44,449 nucleotides of DNA, taken from an uncultured Akkermansia sp. (GTDB lineage: Bacteria > Verrucomicrobiota > Verrucomicrobiia > Verrucomicrobiales > Akkermansiaceae). The stretch lies in assembly GCA_947631275.1 (NCBI GenBank), contig CANRKR010000010.1, positions 1-44,449 of the forward strand. Direction: 5' to 3'. The position numbers and the translations under genes are program-made. Position 1 is the first letter of the stretch. Each line of letters opens with the position of its first letter. Shown in pieces: positions 1 to 6,482 of this stretch. Under the pieces are notes generated by a model. It was given only the letters and a program-made list of their open reading frames with translations. It searched no databases and was not told the origin of the DNA.

Positions 1-817
1 CAACTACGTAGGTCGCGGTCTCGTGATTTCCCACTCTGTGGCAGAAGGTGACAGCTCCGAACTCGTTGCCCTCAAGACGAACTACGACATCGGCAAAAAG
101 CAGCAACAGTGGAGCGTCGATAACACCATCTCCTACCGCATGGTGAGCTCCGGGCACACCATGTACGGACCTGCCCCCTATGCGGATTTGGCGGCATTCG
201 GGGTTACCCCTCGCAATGTGGAGAACGAGTTTGCCGTGGCGACGGCTCTCAAGTACAGCGGCAAGTACGGCGCTGTCTCTCTGGGTCACGACTTTGTACA
301 CGGCGGTCTTCTGGGCGCTTTTGCCAAGCACTTCCGCCAGCAGAGCGCCTCTTGCGTGAATGAGGTGTTCTTGGATATGGTGTACACCCCGACGGCCTGG
401 TTTGAGGTGGGCAATTCAGTGCGGTTGAGCTTCCAGGGTGTGCAGGGCTGGTGGTTTGAGCCGCACATGACCTTCAAGGCGCCCATCATCGGCACGGCGG
501 AGGACGTCAAAGTGGCGGGGCTGCTGACCTTTGCCATGAGCGCCACGGCTAACTACTTCGACCCGGGGCACCACGCCAATGCCAATGGTGCGCAAGCCTT
601 CTGGATTCAACTTTCCACCCCGTGGTTCATCACAAAGCAACTCATCCTCACCCCAAGCGTGAGCTTCAACTGGTTGGGTGCGGGAGCGCAAAAGGCTGCC
701 AAGACTTCCTCTCTCCGCCAAGCAACGGAGGGTCTCCTGCATAAAGACGGCTCTACCCTAGTGCCCTACCGGAACTTTGGCGTAGTGGCCGGCGTGAAAT
801 GCACGTACACTTTCTAA
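1..817 (+). CDS. Outer-membrane beta-barrel protein, C-terminal part (5' end outside window)
   Basis: The reading frame is open from base 2, so the gene starts before the window. A GTG at 23 is only an internal valine codon. The roughly 271 visible residues alternate polar and hydrophobic positions with many aromatic residues, as in transmembrane beta-strands. The protein ends in T-Y-T-F, the C-terminal aromatic residue that the BAM machinery recognises on outer-membrane barrels. This fits the barrel of a porin-like protein or an autotransporter; the missing N-terminus prevents a choice. Two hairpins follow the stop, so it is the last gene of its transcript. The specific function and substrate are unknown. 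Confidence 0.6.
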   Translation, partial: NYVGRGLVISHSVAEGDSSELVALKTNYDIGKKQQQWSVDNTISYRMVSSGHTMYGPAPYADLAAFGVTPRNVENEFAVATALKYSGKYGAVSLGHDFVHGGLLGAFAKHFRQQSASCVNEVFLDMVYTPTAWFEVGNSVRLSFQGVQGWWFEPHMTFKAPIIGTAEDVKVAGLLTFAMSATANYFDPGHHANANGAQAFWIQLSTPWFITKQLILTPSVSFNWLGAGAQKAAKTSSLRQATEGLLHKDGSTLVPYRNFGVVAGVKCTYTF

Positions 818-837
818 ACGAGAATCGGTCTTCTCAG

Positions 838-904
838 CAGATGTGAAAAAAGGAGTGGGACAGATGAAAACCCACCGGAAAATTTTTCCCACTCCTCTCA
901 TCTG
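838..904 (+). terminator. Long hairpin downstream of the outer-membrane protein gene
   Basis: GGAGTGGGA (852-860) pairs perfectly with TCCCACTCC (887-895). An outer CAGATG (838-843) can pair with CATCTG (899-904) across an A-rich bulge. The second arm is followed by TTAAAATTT rather than a clean T-run, so it is either an mRNA 3'-end stabilising stem or a weak terminator. A better terminator follows at once. Confidence 0.5.
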
Positions 905-924
905 TTAAAATTTCCCAAAACAGA

Positions 925-963
925 AAACCGTTCCGCTTGATCATACAAGCTGAACGGTTTTTT
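925..963 (+). terminator. Rho-independent terminator
   Basis: AAACCGTTC (925-933) and GCTTG (935-939) pair with CAAGC (946-950) and GAACGGTTT (952-960), with one C/T mismatch and a six-base loop. The stem runs straight into a T6 tract (958-963). It separates the outer-membrane protein gene from the Aas-like gene. Confidence 0.88.
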
Positions 964-1004
964 CATCGGAATATCCCACCTCTTTCGTTGAACCCATTTC
1001 CCCC

Positions 1005-3176
1005 ATGAACAATCTGACCCTCCACGGTCAAGAAAACATTGTCGCGCCGGCGTTTTATTTGCCGAACCGACTAAGTGTGCAGGCTTGTAAAGCTCTCAAC
1101 TACCTGCTGCAAGGACGTCTTGTGTATATCACCGACGCAGCTTTCCCACCACTGCCGGAGATCGAGAATTACCTTCTGGGCAAGAAATTGTTGCCAGAGC
1201 GATTTGACTTTCGCAATGGGACGCCCCAGGCGGCACGTGAGCTGCTGCGGTATTACTTCAAAAAAGGGAAAAGTGTGGTTTTCATGCCGGGTCAACTTGC
1301 AAAAGTACGAGGATGTCTGGCGGATGTGCCCGAGCTCTTCTTGGAGTATGCTCAGAGGATGTGTTTGCCGATTTCTCCGCTCTTTCTCGGTTTCTACGGA
1401 GAGAGTATCGATACCCTCTACCGCGACGTCAAGGAGAACGGCTGCTGCGAGGAATTCTACGTACTGCCTCAATTACCGGTCGGCGCCCACATGGCGGAAC
1501 GTCTCCTCTCTGTCTGGATGGAGAAGAGCAGTGAGGTTTTTTCCTCGCGTCCTCTCCTGAATGGTTCGCTCACCGCGCATCTCGTACATGCGCTCAGAAA
1601 GCACGGTGCAGTGGAAATGATTGATGGCCTGAACGGGAAGTCTCTGCCCTACTACAAAATTCTCGGGGTAGCCATGACCGTGGCGGCGAGGTTGCGCAAG
1701 CGAGGAGAACAACGTATCGGCGTCATTCTTCCACCTGGACCGGGCGGCACAATTGCCCTGCTCGCCTGCATGCTGGCGGGGATAACGCCGGTGATCATCA
1801 ATTACGCGAGTTCCGACGCCTCCTTCCAAAGTACGGTGCAACAAGCCGAGTTGAAGAGCTTCATCACCGCGCGACAATTCATGGAAAAGCTGCCGAGTTT
1901 CTCATGGCCGGCAACCAACCAGCTCATCCTTGTGGAGGAGTTGCTCGCAAGCCTGCCCAAGTTGCAGCTTATCGGAAATGTCATGCTGGCACGCTTCGCA
2001 CCGGCAGGCTTTCTGTGCAAAAAGACGCGCGCCGCAGAACGGTATGGGGAGGATGAAGCAGCCATGCTCTTCACGGCAGGCTCCACCGGCGAACCGAAGG
2101 GGGTAGCGCTCACTCATCGTATGGTGCTTTCCAATATCGCGCAGAGCTGCTGCCGCCTCGTGCTGGATCATGAACGAGTGCTAGGCTCCCTGCCGCTTTT
2201 CCACAGCTTTGGCTTCACGATCGCTTTCATCCTGCCGCTGATGAAGGGACGTCCCATCTGCACCTACCCGAACCCTACGGATGCACGCACGCTCTGCCAA
2301 CTCATCGAAAGATATGAGCTGACTATGCTCTGCGCCACCCCCACCTTTGCTCGAGCCATGCTACGCAGAGCCAATCCGTACACCTTCGCTACCGTTCGCT
2401 ATTTCATCGTGGGGGCTGAGCGTCTGCCGGTCGAGTTGGAAAAGGAGTACATAACGCATACAGGAATACAACTCCTTGAAGGTTATGGACTAACAGAGGC
2501 TTCTCCCGTATGTACGGTAAATCTTCCCGATGAACCACGCATACCGGGATCCGCTTTCAGCATTCCCGGTACCACACCGCGCAGTATCGGCTGTCTGCTG
2601 CCTGGCATCACCGTGCGCATCACTGATGCGGAAAACGATAACAAAATTCTTCCTCTCACTGAACGCGGCATGGTTTGGCTGAAAGGTCCCAATATATTCC
2701 GAGGCTACGTCAGACGTCCGGAACTCAATGCCTCTGTTTTCAGAGATGGTTGGTTCAAAACCGGTGATATCGGTCGCATGGATCTCAACGGATTCATCAC
2801 TCTGGACGGACGCCTCTCGCGCTTCTCTAAAGTCGGCGGCGAAATGGTGCCGCATGAGGCAGTAGAAGAATTAATCACCCACATTCTTAAGCTCAATACC
2901 GATAAGTTGAGCATTGCTGTCACCGGGATACTGGATGCTCAGAAAGGAGAAGCCATTGCCCTGCTCACCGCCCTGCCAGACCACGTATCTCCTCAGGCGC
3001 AACGTGAACTTATCAGCAAGTTGCGCACCGAATTCCCTCTTCACGGCATACCCAATCTCTGGGCGCCGCGTTACGTGGTTCCCGTTGCAGAAATCCCTAT
3101 ACTTTCTTCCGGAAAGCAGGATCTCGGCCTCTGTCGCCGCATGGCTCTTGAATATCTCGAGGGCGGGCTATCTTAA
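1005..3176 (+). CDS. Aas-like fusion: acyltransferase-like N-terminus plus AMP-dependent acyl-activating domain
   Basis: 723 residues. The C-terminal two thirds (about 210-715) is an AMP-binding acyl-CoA/acyl-ACP synthetase domain with the family motifs present: phosphate loop TAGSTGEPKG (357-366), YGLTE (494-498), TGD (586-588) and the C-terminal SGK with the catalytic lysine at 704. Residues 1-190 sit where Aas proteins carry a PlsC acyltransferase. Here the HX4D motif is degraded (N21-R22 in place of Asn-His, A27 where Asp belongs) and the FPEG motif reads F-M-P-G. The protein can therefore probably activate a fatty acid with ATP but may not transfer it through the PlsC domain. Aas enzymes re-acylate lysophospholipids at the inner membrane. 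A diverged paralogue lies at 18781-20991. No Shine-Dalgarno precedes the ATG. The substrate is not determinable. Confidence 0.75.
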   Translation: MNNLTLHGQENIVAPAFYLPNRLSVQACKALNYLLQGRLVYITDAAFPPLPEIENYLLGKKLLPERFDFRNGTPQAARELLRYYFKKGKSVVFMPGQLAKVRGCLADVPELFLEYAQRMCLPISPLFLGFYGESIDTLYRDVKENGCCEEFYVLPQLPVGAHMAERLLSVWMEKSSEVFSSRPLLNGSLTAHLVHALRKHGAVEMIDGLNGKSLPYYKILGVAMTVAARLRKRGEQRIGVILPPGPGGTIALLACMLAGITPVIINYASSDASFQSTVQQAELKSFITARQFMEKLPSFSWPATNQLILVEELLASLPKLQLIGNVMLARFAPAGFLCKKTRAAERYGEDEAAMLFTAGSTGEPKGVALTHRMVLSNIAQSCCRLVLDHERVLGSLPLFHSFGFTIAFILPLMKGRPICTYPNPTDARTLCQLIERYELTMLCATPTFARAMLRRANPYTFATVRYFIVGAERLPVELEKEYITHTGIQLLEGYGLTEASPVCTVNLPDEPRIPGSAFSIPGTTPRSIGCLLPGITVRITDAENDNKILPLTERGMVWLKGPNIFRGYVRRPELNASVFRDGWFKTGDIGRMDLNGFITLDGRLSRFSKVGGEMVPHEAVEELITHILKLNTDKLSIAVTGILDAQKGEAIALLTALPDHVSPQAQRELISKLRTEFPLHGIPNLWAPRYVVPVAEIPILSSGKQDLGLCRRMALEYLEGGLS

Positions 3177-3308
3177 TTCCCTCTTTTGTCAAAACCTCAC
3201 ATGGGCACGGATGGATCATTTCTTCATTTTCACGCTCTCATCCCGTTTTTGATTGCCTCTCCTCCCATCTTACAAAAAAATGATTAGCGACTGTGAATAA
3301 CTCGCAAT

Positions 3309-3340
3309 CCCGCACCACTGCGGGGGTTTGGCGGTTTTTC
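3309..3340 (+). terminator. Possible terminator after the Aas-like gene
   Basis: CCCGCA (3309-3314) pairs with TGCGGG (3319-3324) around a CCAC loop. After GGTTTGGCGG comes a T5 run, about ten bases beyond the stem, so the signal is weak. It lies between the Aas-like gene and the promoter of the small lipoprotein gene. Confidence 0.4.
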
Positions 3341-3386
3341 TCTACTCTGGATTTCAATAAAATTTACTTCTTTTTGCATTTTAGTC

Positions 3387-3414
3387 TTGCGTTGAGGCTT
3401 AAATCACGTACAAT
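3387..3414 (+). promoter_or_regulatory. Promoter of the 41-residue lipoprotein gene
   Basis: A -35-like TTGCGT (3387-3392) and a -10 TACAAT (3409-3414) are 16 bp apart. The start codon is at 3479, giving a leader of roughly 58 nt. This is unlike most other promoters in the window, which sit directly on the start codon. Confidence 0.5.
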
Positions 3415-3478
3415 GAGCCTTGCCCCCTTATCCTACTCTGGGATCGGGGAGCTCAACCAACAAAACAAGTAAGATAAT

Positions 3479-3604
3479 ATGAAGACCATCTCTGTTCTCG
3501 CTCTTACGGCTGTTGCAGTTCTTGCTAGCTGCCAGCAGCAGCAGCAGCAGCAGGCCCCTGAGGCTCCCGCTCCTGCTCCCGCTCCTGTCCAAGTGACCAA
3601 GTAA
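3479..3604 (+). CDS. Small poly-Gln / Ala-Pro lipoprotein, 41 aa
   Basis: The sequence shows a basic N-terminus (MKT), a hydrophobic stretch and a lipobox L-A-S-C with the acylated cysteine at 18. Seven glutamines encoded by seven identical CAG codons follow, then an Ala-Pro alternating tail ending in VQVTK. After signal peptidase II cleavage only about 24 residues would remain, as in entericidin-type or other very small envelope lipoproteins; no homology to those is claimed. A dedicated promoter upstream and a strong terminator immediately downstream make it a monocistronic and probably abundant transcript. The pure CAG run could change length by slippage in steps of one Gln. Function unknown. 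Confidence 0.72.
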   Translation: MKTISVLALTAVAVLASCQQQQQQQAPEAPAPAPAPVQVTK

Positions 3605-3655
3605 GGGCTCCCGAGAGGAAGGGCGCCCACGGCTCTCTTCCTCGCGACCATTTAC

Positions 3656-3692
3656 AAGCGCGCCGGAATTTTTGTTCCGGCGCGCTTTCTTT
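3656..3692 (+). terminator. Strong rho-independent terminator of the small lipoprotein gene
   Basis: GCGCGCCGGAA (3658-3668) pairs perfectly with TTCCGGCGCGC (3675-3685) around a T-rich six-base loop, extended by AA/TT. It is followed by TTTCTTTG. It lies about 50 bases after the stop codon of the 41-residue lipoprotein. Confidence 0.9.
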
Positions 3693-4091
3693 GTGCAACC
3701 TCCGCGTTATGCAAGCCGGGAGAACTTTCCTCGGGAAATGAAATGATATGAAAATCTGAGACCCGGAACACTGCTGCAGGAAGGCAGGAAATATCGAAGT
3801 AGGAAGGGCAGCAGGAATGAACAAAATGGGAGAGATGAGAAAGAGGGACTAGCTTTCCCTGCTCAGTCAGCACCCACAGCCGAACGCATAAAAACTCCCT
3901 TTATCAAACAACAAAGTGAAGGTATGAACACAATCACGCCTGCCTGAAAAATTTCAAACCAACCGCTCACTTGCAATTCTGAAGTCTGGCTTGCCCTTAC
4001 CTCGTAATTTTGGACGGTTTGCTAATCACGCGACATATATTGGTCGTTGGGAAAGCCTATGTAAAAAAAATGAGTTTTTTTGAGAATAGAG
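3693..4091. other. Gene-free intergenic stretch upstream of the dcw operon
   Basis: About 400 bases, visibly AT-richer than the flanking genes. Forward reading frames starting with ATG are only about 7-11 codons long. Reverse frames give only compositionally random peptides. No tRNA, riboswitch or repeat was recognised. The A/T runs near 4062-4080, just before the mraZ promoter, could act as an UP-type or bent region, but this is only a guess. Confidence 0.5.
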
Positions 4092-4122
4092 TTGACATAT
4101 GAAGTGCATTGGAGTGTACTAT
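4092..4122 (+). promoter_or_regulatory. Promoter of the dcw operon (upstream of mraZ)
   Basis: A consensus -35 TTGACA (4092-4097) is followed by TGTACT (4115-4120) at 17 bp or TACTAT (4117-4122) at 19 bp. The mraZ ATG is at 4149, so there is a short leader of about 20 nt. The -10 region overlaps the putative MraZ boxes, which suits autorepression. Confidence 0.6.
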
Positions 4123-4138
4123 GTGTATTGTCAAGTGC
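4101..4138 (+). promoter_or_regulatory. Putative MraZ operator: repeated RAGTGY boxes
   Basis: Near-identical boxes GAAGTGC (4101-4107), GGAGTGT (4111-4117) and CAAGTGC (4132-4138) are visible, with a weaker ATGTGT (4121-4126) between. The first two are exactly 10 bp apart. MraZ in other bacteria binds tandem G-T-G-rich direct repeats in its own promoter with about 10-bp periodicity, so these are likely sites for the MraZ encoded 11 bases downstream. The assignment is by analogy. Confidence 0.5.
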
Positions 4139-4148
4139 ACTCTAAGAC

Positions 4149-4619
4149 ATGACAGTGACTGGAAAAGTGCCCTTTACAGGGAATGTGACGCATAAACTGG
4201 ATCCGAAGAGTCGGGTGGCAGTACCTGCGAATTGGCGCGCGACACAAGAGGGAGTGCTGGTGATGATTGAGGCGCATAATGAAGGACGTCCTGTGCTGAA
4301 ATGCTACACACAAGAAAGCTTTGCAGAAAAAATTGAGGCAATTCGGGAGTATGCGCGGGAACATGGAGTAAACCCGGGCGAGTTGGATCAGTATGTTGGC
4401 AAAATCACAGGCTGCAGCTTTGAAGCTGAGGTGAGCAGTCAGGGAAAACTCCTTATTCCAAAGCCCCAAAGAGAGCGTATGAATTTGTCGGACAGCGCCA
4501 CTATTGTGGGGCGGGGTACATATTTTGAGATATGGTCACCGCTGGATTTTGAGGCTATCCACTCGGCCGAGGCGATGAGCAGGCTCCAGCTTGATCGGTT
4601 GTTCCATATCCTCTCATGA
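4149..4619 (+). CDS. mraZ: Transcriptional regulator / cell division protein MraZ
   Basis: 156 residues, close to the usual MraZ length, and first in a dcw cluster, its standard position. Two SpoVT-AbrB-like DNA-binding halves are visible. The first carries the D-x-K-x-R signature (D18-P-K-S-R22) followed by VAVPANWR. The second has SSQGKLLIP, where the Asp and Arg of the motif are replaced by Ser and Lys. MraZ forms ring-shaped oligomers and controls transcription of the dcw operon. Repeated boxes overlap its promoter at 4101-4138. The gene overlaps rsmH by four bases (ATGA), implying translational coupling. Confidence 0.93.
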   Translation: MTVTGKVPFTGNVTHKLDPKSRVAVPANWRATQEGVLVMIEAHNEGRPVLKCYTQESFAEKIEAIREYAREHGVNPGELDQYVGKITGCSFEAEVSSQGKLLIPKPQRERMNLSDSATIVGRGTYFEIWSPLDFEAIHSAEAMSRLQLDRLFHILS

Positions 4620-6079
4620 CCTCCTTTTCACCAGAATGCTGGGTTGCGCAGCACGCACCGAACCCCGGGGTTAGTTACGCAGTCACACTATGGCGGGTGG
4701 ATGCTGTTCCAGTGGATCAATTTGACCGCTGGAACAGGGAGTGCCTTGGTTTGCGCAAGGCTCTGCGGGAGGCAGCGGAAAGCGGCAACACCAAGCAAGC
4801 GCAGTTAATCGCTGATAAGCTCAACTCGCTTAATACCAATTTCTCAAACCATATTCTTTCTTTGCGCGCGCGCGCGGGCAGGGAACTCACGGGGGGAAAT
4901 GACCTGCGAGCAGTGCTACAGGCAGACAAGGGAGTGCTGGGTTTCGAACTCGGAAACGCTGCGGTTTGGGTGCTGCTGCAGCTGACGGATGAGCGCGGAG
5001 TAGAACAACACATCGAAAACTGGCGTACTGAAGCACCGGAAGCTCTTGGTGATGTCGAGAGCATCCTGCAATCATGCTCGGCCCAGCAGGCAGACCAGTG
5101 GCAGCAAGACCACCGTGCGAAGGGACAAAAAGTTTTTGCTTCAGAAGAGGCTGCTCAAGCAACCCTTTTTCGCCACACCACAGTGCTGGGACGTGAAGCG
5201 ACGGATGCCCTGCTGCCTACCGAAGGCAAAGTAATCCTGGATGCCACGCTGGGAGGCGGCGGCCACAGCGAACTGCTATTGCAATGCGGGGCAATTGTGT
5301 GGGGAATTGATCGTGACCCAACCGCTTGCGCAGCAGCCCGTAAAAGATTGGAGGCGTACGGCAGCCATATGCATGTGCTGACAGGTTGTTTCGGGGATGC
5401 GAGAGAGTTACTGCACAACGAGGGTGTAGGAAGCGTTGACGGCATTGTGGCAGACCTGGGAATTTCCTCCCCCCAAGTTGACACACCTCAGCGCGGTTTC
5501 TCCTTCCTTACCGAAGGTCCTTTGGATATGCGCATGGATCCTCAATCACCGCGCTGCGCGGCGGACATCATCAACGACGCAACCGAAACAGAAATCGCTG
5601 ATATCCTGCACCTCTATGGAGAAGAACGCGCTGCTCGTGCCATTGCTCACCGCATCGTGCAACAGCGTGCCATCTCCCCCATTACCACCACCACACGCCT
5701 GGCTGATATCATTTGCTCGGTGCTGCCGCGCCGTAGCAAACAACACCCTGCCACCCGAAGCTTTCAGGCTTTACGTATCGCCGTGAATGATGAACTTGGG
5801 CAGCTCGAAATCTTGCTTAAGGAAGGTTTTTCGCTGTTGCGTAGTGGAGGACGCTTTGCCGTGATCACATTTCATAGTCTCGAGGATCGAACCGTAAAAC
5901 GCTTCTTCGAGCGCGTTTCCAAACCGGAGTTGGACCGTCCAGAGTGGCCGGGACCACGCCCGAATCCGGATTATGCGGCTCGAGTCATCACGCGCAAACC
6001 GATCACCCCCGGCGCAGAGGAGCTCAGCAGCAACCCCCGTTCCCGCAGCGCTAAACTGCGCGTACTGGAAAAGATTTAA
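4616..6079 (+). CDS. rsmH: 16S rRNA (cytosine-1402-N4)-methyltransferase RsmH with a long N-terminal extension
   Basis: 487 residues against about 310 for typical RsmH (MraW). The canonical enzyme starts near residue 186 with F-R-H-T-T-V-L, followed by the AdoMet loop DATLGGGGHS (209-218), then G-I-D-R-D, DLGISSPQVD, RGFSF, DMRMD and ITFHSLEDR. It methylates C1402 of 16S rRNA in the ribosomal decoding centre. Residues 1-185 match no domain I recognise; they begin around a Trp-containing stretch and include charged, Gln-rich, probably helical segments. No plausible start codon lies just before the conserved HTTVL block, so the extension appears genuine. The ATG overlaps the mraZ stop and ftsL follows after 24 bases. 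Confidence 0.92.
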   Translation: MTSFSPECWVAQHAPNPGVSYAVTLWRVDAVPVDQFDRWNRECLGLRKALREAAESGNTKQAQLIADKLNSLNTNFSNHILSLRARAGRELTGGNDLRAVLQADKGVLGFELGNAAVWVLLQLTDERGVEQHIENWRTEAPEALGDVESILQSCSAQQADQWQQDHRAKGQKVFASEEAAQATLFRHTTVLGREATDALLPTEGKVILDATLGGGGHSELLLQCGAIVWGIDRDPTACAAARKRLEAYGSHMHVLTGCFGDARELLHNEGVGSVDGIVADLGISSPQVDTPQRGFSFLTEGPLDMRMDPQSPRCAADIINDATETEIADILHLYGEERAARAIAHRIVQQRAISPITTTTRLADIICSVLPRRSKQHPATRSFQALRIAVNDELGQLEILLKEGFSLLRSGGRFAVITFHSLEDRTVKRFFERVSKPELDRPEWPGPRPNPDYAARVITRKPITPGAEELSSNPRSRSAKLRVLEKI

Positions 6080-6103
6080 TCAACCTCACCTTCATCATGC
6101 TTT

Positions 6104-6460
6104 ATGTACACTCTTGACCCTCTCAACACTCGTTACTCAGGGCGCATTAGTTTTGGGCTGCTGGCATGGATGGTCGCATCTGCCATCATCGCCGCAAGCG
6201 CTGGCGTCTCCTATGCTGTACTGAAGAACAGTCAGGTGGCAGAGCACACGGAGCTTGAAAAAATTAACCGTGAAATTGCCATCTGCCGACTCAATACAAA
6301 CCAATACCGCGCCAAAGCTGATGCACTCACTAATCGTTGGGCCATGCGCGATCGTCTGAATCAGGACGGTTCTTCCCTGCGCGACATCACCCACGATCAA
6401 GTCGAACTGGCTCGCAGCACGCGTGAAACCGCCTCCATAAACGCCACCGCTTCGCGGTAA
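6104..6460 (+). CDS. ftsL: FtsL-like bitopic division protein
   Basis: 118 residues: a short cytoplasmic head, one transmembrane helix at about 17-39, then a charged helical stretch (from about 46, HTELEKINREIAICRLN) that looks like a coiled coil. FtsL is poorly conserved in sequence, and the call rests on topology, size and position between rsmH and ftsI, its usual place. FtsL pairs with FtsB and FtsQ to control FtsWI. No ftsQ or ftsB is in the window. The gap to ftsI is 22 bases. Confidence 0.65.
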   Translation: MYTLDPLNTRYSGRISFGLLAWMVASAIIAASAGVSYAVLKNSQVAEHTELEKINREIAICRLNTNQYRAKADALTNRWAMRDRLNQDGSSLRDITHDQVELARSTRETASINATASR

Positions 6461-6482
6461 CGTTCTTCTCGCTCCCTTCCAC

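Noticed and set aside
3519..3555. CAG run considered as a microsatellite or CRISPR-like repeat
   Set aside because: It is a single in-frame seven-unit codon run within a small lipoprotein gene, with no spacers or further repeats.
3525..3873. Two overlapping minus-strand frames (99 and 73 codons) near 3.5-3.9 kb
   Set aside because: They run through the lipoprotein gene's terminator and intergenic DNA, have no promoter or domain features, and look random in composition.
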